A stretch of DNA of 64,000 nucleotides from Onthophagus taurus (taxonomy: Eukaryota > Arthropoda > Insecta > Coleoptera > Scarabaeidae), in contig NC_091976.1 of assembly GCF_036711975.1 (NCBI RefSeq), positions 20,708,001 to 20,772,000 of the forward strand, written 5' to 3'. The first letter of the stretch is position 1, and each line of letters begins with the position of its first letter. A program made the position numbers and the translations under genes. This document shows positions 12,330 through 23,604 of this stretch, in pieces. The notes under the pieces are model-generated. The model worked only from the letters and a program-made list of their open reading frames with translations, ran no database searches and was not told the origin of the DNA.

Positions 12330-13475
12330 GGCCAGGTAGTGTCAAAATGGCTTTCTAACCCTTCCACTTCTTACGTGGACTATAGTAGTTGGGAAGGTGC
12401 GTGAGACCTCATGTGGCCGGTTTCGTAAAAACACGGTTCGGGGCGCGTGCAAATACCCGCTCACCTAATAATAACACAATAATTATCCATCGCGAATTCC
12501 TACATGATACATATGCATCATTATTTCAATAAAAAATCGAAAATCTGCAAATGAAATCGAAATTAAAAGATGACCTTGAACATATCTTTTTTGTTTGAAA
12601 GAACGTGGTGATACAAAGAGTCAGGAAGCGTGTGAAAATGTTAATATATACGACACAATTCTCAACGGAAGGACATTAAAAGTAACGTAACAATACAGGG
12701 TTACGTAAATCGAGCAAAACACCTCAAAAAAAAAAAAGAAAATAAAAAGAGAAAAAGGGAAGTCGTTCTCTAAAATATGAATTTTAATGTTGCCATTACA
12801 AGACATTCTTGTTTATCAAAATGAAATAATTAGTTAAGAACGTGGAGAAACCGTATTTTGTAACTTGCAATTAGTTGACTTTTTTGTTGCGACAAACTTA
12901 ATTATGCGTTTTATTTTGAAGAACTCCACTAATGAGCTTAATGTAAAGTTATTAAATTATTTTAAAGTAACAACATTTAAATATTACCATTCGAAAATCA
13001 AGGAATTCTAAATTACTTCATAGGGAATTAAATTATATATAAAAATGAAAAAAAGAATTTAGACAGGATTTTTTTCTTTATAGTTTGACCCAATGCTTAA
13101 GTGTTGATAAAAAACAACAAAAGACTTCTATCTACGTGATGGAGCATAAGAACATTTTAGAGATTTTTGCTTCTAATTCACTTACAAATTACTTTGACCA
13201 ACTCAAATATGACGACTTTTTTATCTAATTGTTGTTTTGATCGTGTCTGTATAAACAATTTCTGCTTGGCTATGTACACCTCAAGTGCCTGTTCTTTCAT
13301 GAATTTTGCCAACTAAGTCATAGGTTAACATCAAGTCCATCTCAACATTAACTATCATGTGGGAAAGTAACCAAGAATCTACAGACTGTTTGCTTGCTTT
13401 GTCCAGAAATATCTTGCTGTATATAGCTGTACGCAGTCAGGCGTATTCCGTATCATAGCCCGAACTACATCTCTG
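12330..13475. other. Intergenic, nothing recognised
   Basis: AT-rich spacer upstream of copy 2. No supported gene or repeat. Confidence 0.4.
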
Positions 13476-13479
13476 TTCT

Positions 13480-13975
13480 ATATCTCAACAACCAAATTAG
13501 ATATCGAGATGAGGGTTGTATGTATTTAAATACGATAATCATTATGATTAAGTCAATAAACGTATTTTCTAAAAAAATCGTATCAATAACTACATGAGAT
13601 AGGTATAGCGACGATTGAAGGAAATTTTCTAATTATTTTATGTATGGACGGCCATTTTTTCAAATCTCCTTATTTCGACATTAGGATTTATCATATCGTT
13701 AATCATGGCGATTAGGTTTACAACATCAATTTTAAAAAAATCTTATCTCCATAACCAAATGACAAATCGCAATGAAGTAAGAAGCATATTAAAATAAATT
13801 TCATAGGTATTTGATATGATGAAAGCCATTTTTTCAAATCTTAAAGATTTCGTCATAAGGATTTTTTGATTTTATCTATGCATGTCAATAATGTAATTAT
13901 ACACTTCAATTTTAAAAAAATTATATCGTAACGACCAAATGTGATATCACGATGAAATAAGAAGCATTTTAGAAG
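13480..13975. repeat. Diverged repeat of about 180 bp
   Basis: Blocks recur 180 bases apart: CAATTTTAAAAAAA at 13,727 and 13,907, GAAGCAT at 13,781 and 13,961, and GCCATTTTTTCAAATCT at 13,651 and 13,825. A third, partial match (CAACCAAATTAGATATCGAG) lies near 13,490. It looks like an old short satellite-type array of two to three copies. Confidence 0.5.
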
Positions 13976-13984
13976 GGCTAGAAA

Positions 13985-15110
13985 TGTAATAATACTTCAT
14001 TATCACATATTACCTCACACTACTCACATATTATTGCCTGCCATTATGGAACCAATATTCGCATTCATTGATTAGGAACTACAATTGTAAATGAGCACCA
14101 ATATCTTTCCATAGCCCTGCCAGCTTCCATGTTTGTTGTTGGTTGTGACCAATATTGGGATGCTATGGAATGCAATGGATGATACTTCTTACCAATTATA
14201 TTCACTTTGTCTTCCAATTTCCCTTCATAAATGGTTCATTCTTCTTCATAACTTAGTAACCGTCCTGAATTAGCTTGGAATCTAAATTCCAGTTGAAATC
14301 TTCCGAAACTATCTGGAATTAATATGATATATATTTGATACATTCTGAAATAAAGGTAATAAATTGGAAACCCAAATAAAACTTTTTGAAAGAAAAAGAT
14401 TGACTTGATAAAGTTTGATATATTTTCAGGTCATAGTCAACATATACAAAAAAACTCCGAATTAAGATACAAAGTTAAAGGTTTGATTTAAATATAACCC
14501 AAAAAGGCATTTACATTGTATCAATAAAAAAAGCAGACCGTGTTGTTGTATGTTATACCTATTCATATTGAAAGTATTACTATGTGACACCTTCTACTGA
14601 AAGGTTTCCAAAACGATTGCCTACTTTGGTACCAAAGAAATAACCTTGGAATGATTAACATCAGTGTACTGAATATCCAGGAATAAGAATAAGTAACAAC
14701 ATTATAAATAATTCATAAAGCATATGGTTGCTAGGTTTACTAGATTTCCTTGCAATGATAGGTTGAGTTAAAAATAAAGCTCCAAATGTTCTTTGAGACT
14801 GAAGTTGTCTTCCGACAACTATCGATAGAGTTTCTAATTAAAACTATTCAAAACTCGTCATGAAGAATATTTTAACAAGTTCATATAGTAGTAAAGCTAA
14901 CGGCCTCCGAAAAAGCCGTATGACAATACCATCTTTCTAAATATTAGTGGAACCTTTAATAAGATATCGCATATGAGTCGAAAATATAAGGAGAAGAATT
15001 AATGTCTTATATTCCTTCCTTCAAGTACTGAACTCATCCATCTTAGAACTATAGTGTCTCGTTAAGTAACTAACTTTATGGAGATGCACCCTATAATGTC
15101 AATGGTAATG
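13985..15110. other. Intergenic, nothing recognised
   Basis: No supported gene. Short frames only. Confidence 0.4.
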
Positions 15111-15119
15111 TAATGTCAC

Positions 15120-15345
15120 AGTAAATTTGCTGAAGTATATAGACGAAATTGAATGCTTGCTAAATCAATGGGAATTTGAAAGTAAATCGTTATCCAAATC
15201 TAGTGACATGAACATCTAAGATTATATTTAGATAAAAAGCTAACATGGCAGAAACATATCTTCACTGAACAAAATCAGTTACGTGGAATGTATAATCCGA
15301 TTCTAAGAATATCACTTATAAACATAGCTCCAGGTCAGATCAAAA
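15120..15345 (+). mobile_element. LINE reverse-transcriptase fragment, Jockey-like, decayed
   Basis: The frame LYLDKKLTWQKHIFTEQNQL followed by RGMYNPILRISLINIAP matches the conserved YLG..LD.KLTW..HI block near the C-terminal end of Jockey-type LINE reverse transcriptases. The sequence just upstream gives weak matches in another frame. It is an isolated, broken fragment. Confidence 0.55.
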
Positions 15346-15352
15346 GTGTACT

Positions 15353-15420
15353 GAGATGTCTCCCCTATTTTCTTTCCCAACCCAACAAAACCCAATGGGG
15401 ATGTCTCCCCTATTTTCTTA
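15353..15420. repeat. Short duplication of 46 bp
   Basis: GATGTCTCCCCTATTTTCTT occurs at about 15,355 and again at about 15,401, separated by a C/A-rich spacer. This is a recent local duplication. Confidence 0.6.
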
Positions 15421-15589
15421 TGGAACACTATAGGTTACGAGTTAAAAATTAAATGCTTCAACATATTCGACTTCTCCCACTTATGATTCTGGTTTTTATG
15501 GTACTTCTTCAAAGACATTTTTTGTTAATACCTTGATCTAATGATATCTCCCCATCTTTTTGTACTATTAAACCCAAGTTTTATTAGGT

Positions 15590-16110
15590 GATGTTACTTC
15601 TTGTACAACGGAAGATTCAACAGATATTTCAATCGATATGTCAACATTTTCTTGAACACTGCAATCTTTCTGAACATCTTTTTATTTGCTTTTATCTCTC
15701 GAAGAGTCTTGTAATTCTTCAACAATTGCTGTTATTTCAGCAGATTCAACAGATTTGATCTCTGACATTACTTTAACATCATCATAATGTGTTACTTCAA
15801 CTTCAGGTTCTATATCTAACGTTGCTTTTTCTGATGCCAGAATTCCGATTCTTTTATTTTAGCATCTGCAGATAATTCATCATCTTTGGTTACTTCAACT
15901 TGAGGTTTTAATTCTGAAATAATTTGTTCTAGCACAACTTTTACTTCATCTCCTGTTTTAACATCAACTATATCTTCATCGCCACAAACTTTCTCATAAT
16001 CTTTCTGTTTGCTGTTCGATTTCTTCCTCTTCGGAGATTCAATGTTTTTCGTGTAATTTTGCCTCAACACATTCTAAATATTTGGCAACTTCAGCTTTTA
16101 ATTCTGAAAA
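15590..16110 (-). pseudogene. Decayed acidic protein exon, family unknown
   Basis: On the - strand, glutamate/lysine/valine-rich coding-like sequence runs through different frames. ELKAEVAKYLECVEAKLHEK is followed in another frame by SELKPQVEVTKDDELSADAK, and then PEVEVTHYDDVKVMSEIKSV and AEITAIVEELQDSSRDKSK in a further one. The related pieces PQVEVT and PEVEVT suggest a repeat. Stops and at least two frame changes make one intact protein unlikely. I do not recognise the parent gene, and it could also be part of an old mobile element. Confidence 0.35.
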
Positions 16111-16114
16111 CAGA

Positions 16115-18050
16115 ACTCAGAATATATCTAAGTAGTGAGGATATATAAAGTGCTGTGGATTTATCCACCTAACATGCTGTTAATACGATAATGTCAAAAA
16201 CGGCTTTATTTTCTAGTTGAGCGAAATATTAGCATAATTGTTATTATCCTATGTTTGCCATCATGATTTGGACAGAGATTCTTGTGCATCGGTTAATAGT
16301 TCCTTGGATTTGCAATGGGAAACTAAAAGAAAAATATATTGATTCCTTACAAATTGATTTTGCGCACCTTTGGCGAGATATCCCAGTAATAACAAGATTT
16401 ATGTAGTTTAAGCACGAAGTACAATATTTAAGTACCTAATATTTTTAACAAATTATAATCTGAAAGGTAACTAAGACGTAGAGGTTCAGTTACATTTAAA
16501 GGATTTGGATACAGACTAAATGCAGTAACATTTGAAATCTGGAAAAAGTGTTATCAGATATAAAATAGTGGTACAAAAAAATGCTAAATGTTGTATGAAA
16601 GTAACAATTTTTTCTTCGCGTTTCCTACTAATGTGCTGTATCGACTCCTTCACATTTCAGCACATCTTATATGTCACCTTGTCTGTTATCTTATATGTTA
16701 TTTGAAAACAGCATCTAATTCTCATTACTGTCTAGTCTTCTGCCAGCTGCTAGCAACTTTTTATGAAGGGAATCCCATCTTACATTGTTAGCATCTTGTC
16801 TTCTCTATCTATTACTTTGCCAACAGTATAAAATTTTCTGGAAGGAGTAAGTAGAGTAAACATACTTATTCTTAGGGAATCTGAGATTTAATACTACCTT
16901 AAATTAGTCGTGGAGCGTATATCACTGAGCATCGGAAACCGTAATATCGCTCAAAAAAACAGCATTAGTTGTGGACTGATATGGTTAATAGTTAATAAGA
17001 TATATGATTGGGAATCTAAAATCGTTTTTCTGCCAGATATTTGAACATCGATTTTTCTTTTTACCTCAAAATCTCTTCACCATAGATCATTACGTACAAT
17101 ATCGCCAGCATAAGCTAGAATATGCTAATACACTCTCAGAATTCTCTAAACCCCAGAAAGTTTACCAGATACTTCAACAAAAAATAAAGATATATTAAAA
17201 ATATTTTTAAGATTTTTTAGAACCTTTGGTTATTTGCTATAACAACTGTTTTTGATCGATATTAATATTGGTGTCGAGGGTATGGTGTAACTTGTGTAAT
17301 CATTTATTTAATTAACACTGTACAAGGTAAGATTTAATCGTTTTGTCGCAACATAATACAGAAAGTAATATTTCATATTATATAGGAAAAGATAAAGGAT
17401 TATTTATTAAAATAGTTGATTATTTATTTTCTCTCTGTTGTATAATGTCGAGGAAGAAAACCAACGGGTTTACGTGATTTTATGAACCGATGATAAAATT
17501 AATTATTATGCCCATCCCCGTTTACGATCCGCTTTCATGCAACAACCACACCAAAGGAACATCCGCAAGCACCAATTTCTTATTATATAACTCAAATCAT
17601 TTTTAACTAAATAAATCGAGACATTTAAATCGATTTTATTTCAGTTAAAAATTAAATTTTAATCATTTAATTTTAATACTTTCTTAGAGGTTAGTGTAAA
17701 GAATTGCAATGTCAAGGTGAGATCATCATCTCGTTACACAACGACGAAGAAGAGAATGTGCTCAATGAAATTGCATAGTAACAGTCGAGTATTGTACGGT
17801 TCGAGTTAACGAACGCCCGTTTCATTCATTAAATCTTAAACTCGACTTTTTTTAAGAAATAACCGAGTAATTAACTCACTTATTTTAAATTAAAACCGCA
17901 TCGGAATTTATTACAAAGAGAAAGACATATAAACATATTCGTTATACAATTTATTAATTATTTACACAGGTAAGAACTTTTGGATGGTACAATTAACATA
18001 ATCACCAGACTGAAAAATTAATAAAAAACAACGATTTTAAAAAGGTTTTT
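16115..18050. other. Intergenic, nothing recognised
   Basis: Short frames of 60-70 codons without motifs. No repeat or RNA gene recognised. Confidence 0.4.
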
Positions 18051-18831
18051 ATATTTTTTATTCCTCTAATCAATAATATTAAAAAATCAACAAATAAAAA
18101 AATAACAAAAATATATAAGTAACAACAAGAAGTGAAGAACCAAACCTCTTACATATTTTTTTGCTTGAAAAAACTGTTTTAAATGTGAATGTGATGCATT
18201 ATACAACGAGATCCTTCTGGCTAACAAATAACGTAGGGTCCCAATGCAAAGAGCAATAAAACACCACCTGAAACACGAAAAAGAATCCACCACTATATAG
18301 GAAGTTCAATTGATCGGATTACTTAACCGTTTCGGTCGCTTAAAGATTAAGATCGAACAGAAACCGAGTCACGGTTGACTAAATTACAAAGTCCACATTA
18401 CCTCCGATAATTAAAGCTACCGTGATCGAAGGAAAGAGGCGCGGTCTAAAGATTTTTTTTGGATTGTGCTTGTTCGAAACCACCGCTTACTTTCGACTTA
18501 GGAGTGAGCGGTCGATGATTCAAAAGAAATCGTAAATTCTCGAGAGTACGGAAGCAATTATTATTTTCCTGTTCACATTGAAGATTATTGTTTAGTCGTG
18601 TATCCTAGTTTATATCGGCAAAATTGATTTTTCGAAAAAAAATTAGAGAAAATTGGCTTTTTTTTGAAAGTAATTACTGTTGTAAAAGTGATTTGCATAG
18701 AAAGTTATAACAACTTGTAATTATTAAACTTGACAATTTCCTATCCCTTTACAAGGACATCATCTTTTACACGAAATTGTTGTTTAACACGCACTCTAAA
18801 CTTTCACGTAATTTTCTTAGTTGCTTACCTT

Positions 18832-19393
18832 TTAGAATTTGTGTGACCCAAAGTCATCATCAAATCCACCTCCGTGTCCACCAATAAAAACTGGTACTTT
18901 TGTAATAATTGGTACGGTATTTTCAACGTAAACTGGATAAGGTTGTGGAATAGAGATGGTTTTTTCCAATTCAATTGGGTATGGTTTTGGTACACTAACT
19001 GGGTATGGATGGGGTACTGGGATATGAACTGGTACCTTTACTGGTACTGGAACTGGTCGATCAACTGGAACGTTAACTCTGACTTGTTTTGTTACTTGAA
19101 CTGGATACGGTTGAGGTATTGGTACTGTTACGGTTTTTGTGACTGGATACGGAACTGGAACCTTCACTGGGAATGGTACTTTGCTGACTACAGGATAAGG
19201 GACCTTCTTGTAAACCGGATAAGGGATCTTTTGTGTGATTACTTGTACACCATGAACTCCACGTTTTTCCCTCTGCAACTCTTGAGCTAGGGTTAAACCC
19301 AACACGAAGAATAAAGGTACCTAAAAATAAAAAAAATAAAAACAATCAAAATTAAATTAAATTAAACAAATAAAATCTTACTAAGAATTTCAT
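18832..19393 (-). CDS. Pro-Val-rich secreted protein without long Gly arms (Vajk-like), copy 3
   Basis: Exons are 19,382-19,393 (MKFL) and 18,832-19,320, with a 61-base GT-AG intron, giving 166 residues. MKFLVPLFFVLGLTLA is the signal peptide. QELQREKRG contains the dibasic site seen in the paralogs. Nearly all of the rest is Pro-Val core (KVPYPVVSKVPFPVKVP, VPIPQPYPVQV, PVPVKVPVHIPVPHPYPV), and only a short GGHGGGFDDDFGSHKF tail remains of the glycine arm. The stop is followed at once by AAAGGTAAGC, a good splice donor, so a spliced 3' UTR with its last exon near 18,060-18,270 is possible. It is presumably a cuticle component like its neighbours. Confidence 0.82.
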
Positions 19394-19473
19394 GGTGATT
19401 TGTGTGTGAATGGTAATACTTAATCGGGATTCTGCTCCTAGAGGAATAATGGCAACCATTTATTAAAGGATTG

Positions 19474-19481
19474 CTTATATA
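19474..19481 (-). promoter_or_regulatory. TATA box of copy 3
   Basis: CTTATATA on + reads TATATAAG on the - strand, 81 bases upstream of the start codon. A 12-bp perfect palindrome CCGTGATCACGG lies further upstream at 19,549-19,560 and could bind a dimeric factor. Confidence 0.55.
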
Positions 19482-19489
19482 CCTCAGGA

Positions 19490-20340
19490 ATCCAACGTAT
19501 ACTTTCGCTTTCCTTTTTTTTCCGAAATAAGGCCACTTTTTTCTTTCCCCGTGATCACGGTGATAGGAAGAAAGGCTCCAGAAATATAATAGTTTGCTTT
19601 CGTTTCCGGACCGCTGGGCGCAAACATTCAAAACGAAGCACCCACCGTAATGTAGGTGAGAAAAAGGCGAGAAATGCCGGCAGCAATTTGAGCACATTAC
19701 CGCAAATCTTCAAGCGCCATCATTAGCAGAACGATGTCTGACGAGATGACGAGAAGACCGTCTAAACATCTACTCGAAAGGTCTATGACATTTAGATTCA
19801 GTGTTAAGGTGACCAGAATCTCAGTAACATTCACTTTTAAAACACATACGTAAAGAGTCAATCTTGATTTCACACATGTAGGTATTAATGCTATATTTTA
19901 ATTTAAGACTAATATCAGTGCATATTTTTAGGTTCAAAAATTTACGATTACAAAATGATTAGAAAATGTAGGAAATACTAGGTGTAGATAGAAATATTAG
20001 ATGTAGATTACATCAGAAATTCATTTGCATATTGATTATTAAAAAGAAACTCGTGAAAATCAAAAAAATCTTAAACGAACATTTTTTTTGGTCGTTTCAT
20101 TTCAAGTTTTTATCTACTAATGTGGTAAGCGTAAAGTTAATATATTTGAAATAAAGTATTTATTTTTAGAACTTTCAATCGTTAACGTACTTTGTTTCGT
20201 TCCGGATCAGTCCGTAAACTTTTAAAAAAACAAGCAATTTAAACGTATTCATTTAATAGTTGGAGTTGTGTATTTTTCTTATCATCGTGTGAATTAAATA
20301 AATTAAAAAACAGCACTTGAACGATGACATTTATTGTAAA
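19490..20340. other. Intergenic, nothing else recognised
   Basis: Upstream region of copy 3. No gene seen. Confidence 0.4.
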
Positions 20341-20352
20341 AAGCTTAGTTTT

Positions 20353-20388
20353 CTACCGGTTTCGACTGTGCAACAGTCATCCTCAGGA
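20353..20388 (-). repeat. Hammerhead-like repeat motif
   Basis: On the - strand CTGAGGATGA, the stem CTG-TTGCA-CAG and TCGAAACCGG follow each other, closely resembling the core order of a hammerhead ribozyme (CTGATGA, stem II, GAAAC). The first box carries three extra bases. Motifs of this type are common at the ends of insect repetitive elements. Confidence 0.35.
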
Positions 20389-20569
20389 AAACGACGTCAA
20401 CGAACATAAAATAAAACAGGAGCTCATCGGATTACAATATGAAGGTTCCTTCACAAAAAACTGTTAATATAACTTAACTTAGAAATGATACACTGTGAAA
20501 ACTTTTAGGCGCGCAAATATGTGATTTGAGGTTATATTTTCAGTTTGTATTCATTTAAGGCCAAAAGTT

Positions 20570-20940
20570 TAACTGTTACGTTGTCCATGTCAGCTTTAAT
20601 TTGTTGTAACATGTAACATCGGCTCCTTGCTCACTTTCGAAGAATAATGGCCCAATGATGCCACCATGCCAAAATCTGTACCAAGTAGTCACTCGTTTTA
20701 GGTGCATCGGCTTCTCAATGATGACGTTTGGATTTTCTGAACCCTAAGTGCGACAATTTTGCTTATTGATAAGACCTCCGATGTGGAAATGGACTTCATC
20801 TCTAACCCATTGGTAGAACCAAAAACGCATCGCATGGTCATGAGGCTTCAATTCTTGGGGTAATTGAACTTTGTAAACCTTCATAGTGAGGTCTTTATGC
20901 AAATTTTTCTTGAGAAAAGTGCGAGAAATATTCATTTCCT
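20570..20940 (-). mobile_element. Tc1/mariner-superfamily transposase relic
   Basis: The - strand encodes NISRTFLKKNLHKDL, KVYKVQLPQELKPHDHAMRF, DEVHFHIGGLINKQNC and WHGGIIGPLFFESEQGADVT. These are landmarks of the catalytic region of IS630/Tc1/mariner transposases: the DE.HFH.GG..NKQNCR block with the first catalytic aspartate, and the GGIIGP.FFE block. The stretch expected between the helix-turn-helix end and this block is shortened, a stop interrupts NCRT*GSENPN, and the last catalytic block is missing. No inverted repeats are seen. Dead copy. Confidence 0.7.
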
Positions 20941-21014
20941 GAAAACGTTGACTAGTTGATGTTGATGGATGTTCATGTACACTTTAGGGAATAGCATCAA
21001 TATTTTCGGCTGAG

Positions 21015-21660
21015 CGTTACCATAAAAAACAATAAATAAATAAATAAAATAATTATCAAGTCTAAACCAGTCTAAACATACAAATTAATGCTGTTAATTT
21101 TTCCTGTATTTAGTATTCCCAGGTGAATTTTTCTTAAGTTCTCACAGTTCAATTGATACGTCTCCACTCCTGATCAATTTACGAAATCATTTTACAAATT
21201 TGAGACCAACCATGATGCGTCATCATTTCCTTAATAAACCTTTTTTACATAAAGATTTAGAGAAATCAGATTTTGTTTTTGAACGGATAGGAGGCAAAAA
21301 ATCTTCTCTCTCTGCAAGGTATGAAGGGAGATTTTAAATTATTAAAAAATTCCCTAAAACTTTTTGCATTTTAAAAGAAAATCGAGAACTATTCATTAGT
21401 GTTGACAGACTGAAACCTGCTTTTCTTTTAAATAACTCATACATAGAACAAGTTAAAAGAAAAAACAATTTAAATGAATAGTAATTTTTCTATGGAGAGG
21501 GGAATATTTGTGGCGTTATTTTCGAATTTAAATATTATCAAGTTTTCTTGTTATATACGACAAAATATATTTTCCCGTTACCATAAAAAGCAATAAATAA
21601 ATAAAATGATTATCAAGTCTAAACCAGTCTAAACATACAAATTAATGCTGTTAATTTTTC
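21015..21660 (+). mobile_element. LTR retrotransposon fossil (Ty3/gypsy type)
   Basis: About 21,200-21,440 resembles the end of a Ty3/gypsy integrase region, with HKDLEKSDFVFERIGG and SVDRLKPAFLL as landmarks. It is a short, broken remnant of an old insertion. Two direct repeats of about 85-90 bp, at 21,015-21,103 and 21,576-21,660, stand on either side. They share AAGTCTAAACCAGTCTAAAC and could be relics of the element's ends or an unrelated local duplication. Confidence 0.5.
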
Positions 21661-21669
21661 TACGTGAAA

Positions 21670-22120
21670 AAACTTTAGGACAAAAGTTGTAGCAAATTTT
21701 ATTCATTACAATATTGTTCTGTTTTATTTTTGCTCTTAGATCCGTAAATAATAATCAAAGTTTTGAAAATCAGCAGACTGTTAATTATATCATCTATTGA
21801 TATAGACTACTGATAAGTCGGAATTTTGGGATTTTCACAAAGTTTTGTGTGATGAGAGACATCACCAGAAAAGGAGATAAGAACTTCCTTTCAAAAATTC
21901 TATGATCAGATTAATCCTAAGAAAGGTATTGTATAATATGTGGTACCAACATGAAAGAACTCCTTTTCCAAAACTCCATTTATTTTGGACTTTTTGGGTA
22001 AAAGAAGAAAAGTTTGAAAGAAAATAGCATGATAGAAAATTAGCATCTGTCATATTATTAATTTTAGACATTTTATTATCTGTAAAAGTTCGGTGTTAAT
22101 AAAATAAAATATTTGAAATA
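21670..22120. other. Intergenic, nothing recognised
   Basis: Spacer before the 3' end of copy 4. No supported gene. Confidence 0.4.
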
Positions 22121-22128
22121 AATCAATC

Positions 22129-22134
22129 TTTATT
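22129..22134 (-). terminator. Poly(A) signal AATAAA
   Basis: TTTATT on + about 205 bases downstream of the copy 4 stop codon. Confidence 0.4.
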
Positions 22135-22337
22135 CAAAAACAAAATCCATTTAGCTATGTAATACTGTATCATAAAGAAATTCTAAGTAACAACAAAAAA
22201 ACTAGTAAAATACAATTATACTGTGGTAACAGAGTTCAGTCGAGTGGAAATTCTTTCACCTATAATTAGAATGAAAGCTATCCACAATTTGAGATTCTTA
22301 TTAAGATTATATCACAAGTGTCATGGTCGATTTCTTC

Positions 22338-23523
22338 TTAGTGGTATCCGCCTCCGCTGCTGCTGAATCCACCAGAGCTACCGCCGTACGAAGAAGAACC
22401 TCCAAAACCTCCTCCATGGCCACCTCCGAAACTTCCTCCACTAGAACCTCCAAAGCTTCCTCCATGGCCACCTCCAACAGATCCCCCGTAACCGCCTCCA
22501 ATACTTCCACCATGGCCTCCTCCAATCGATCCGCCAAAACCTCCTCCATGGCCACCTCCAAAGCTTCCTCCACTAGATCCTCCGATAGAACCTCCAAAGC
22601 CTCCTCCATGACCGCCACCAATCGATCCCCCAAAGCTCCCTCCATGTCCTCCGCCGTAACCGCCTCCGAATCCACCTCCAAAACCACCTCCGAATCCTCC
22701 AGATCCTCCACCACCTCCATGTCCTAATTGAACGATTACTGGTACTGGTTTTTTAACATAGACGGTTTCGTGGATTGGAACAGCAACGGGTTTCGAGACT
22801 TTTACAGGGAATGGTTTTGGAACTGGAATGGCAACTTTTACGGGAACGGGAATTTTGACTGGCACATTGATTGGTACTTTAATGGTTTTTTCAACTGGGA
22901 AAGGTACTGGTTTCTCGATGAGAACTTTGTATGGTTTAGCGACATGAACCGGAACTGGTTTGTCTACTTTAATAGCCACTGGAACTTTTACGATGTAAGG
23001 TACTTTCTTTTCAATTGGAATTGGAATCGGGACAGCAGTGTGAACTGGAACTTCTCTATGAAGAGTGACATGATTAACTCTTCCGTTGTCTTCAACAGAA
23101 ACAATTTGACCATCTCCTCCACCGCCTCCTCCACCTCCAGCTCCAAATCCTCCTCCAAAACCTCCTCCAAATCCACCCCCGTATCCTCCTCCATATCCTC
23201 CTCCAGATCCTCCCCCGTATCCTCCTCCAGATCCACCCCCAAATCCTCCTCCAATATCTCCACCTCCATGACCACTGCTTCCAATATCTATAGAACCACC
23301 ATCATATCCACCTCCGGACGATCCATATGAACTTCCTCCACCCGACGATCCATAAGATCCACCACCTCCACTTGATCCATAACCAGAATCAATGCCTCGT
23401 TTTTTTGGTTGAGTAGCTATTGCCACGAAGGCAAGAGACATCATTATGATCTAATTATAAAAAATCCATTACTATATACCCAAAAAGAATCCTACGAAAA
23501 AATGTTCTTACCAGAACCTTCAT
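22338..23523 (-). CDS. Large Gly-rich/Pro-Val cuticle-type protein (Vajk-like), copy 4
   Basis: Exons are 23,512-23,523 (MKVL) and 22,338-23,450, with a 61-base GT-AG intron, giving 374 residues, the longest of the group. MKVLIIMMSLAFVAIATQ is the signal peptide and PKKRG the dibasic site. The first arm of about 100 residues is Gly/Ser-rich (GSSGGGG, GGGFGGGFG). The link RVNHVTLHRE precedes a Pro-Val core with the usual KVPV/KPYKV/YVKKPVPV motifs. The second arm of about 125 residues is a repeated GGSFGGGHGGGFGGSIG pattern, probably expanded by replication slippage. Family knowledge suggests a secreted cuticle structural protein. The serine/threonine-rich + strand frames here are antisense shadows. 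Confidence 0.85.
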
Positions 23524-23590
23524 CTTCTCTATACTTGCGATAGATGTCAAGATCGAACTCTGTATGATTCATCCATCGTTCACGGTCTCG

Positions 23591-23598
23591 TATATATA
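23591..23598 (-). promoter_or_regulatory. TATA box of copy 4
   Basis: TATATATA, 68 bases upstream of the start codon. No clear initiator match was found at the expected distance. Confidence 0.5.
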
Positions 23599-23604
23599 CC
23601 TGAA

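Noticed and set aside
22307-22727. Glu/Val-rich and Ser/Thr-rich frames over the glycine arms
   Set aside because: They are other-frame and antisense readings of GGN-rich codons. The sense frame has a signal peptide and homologous paralogs.
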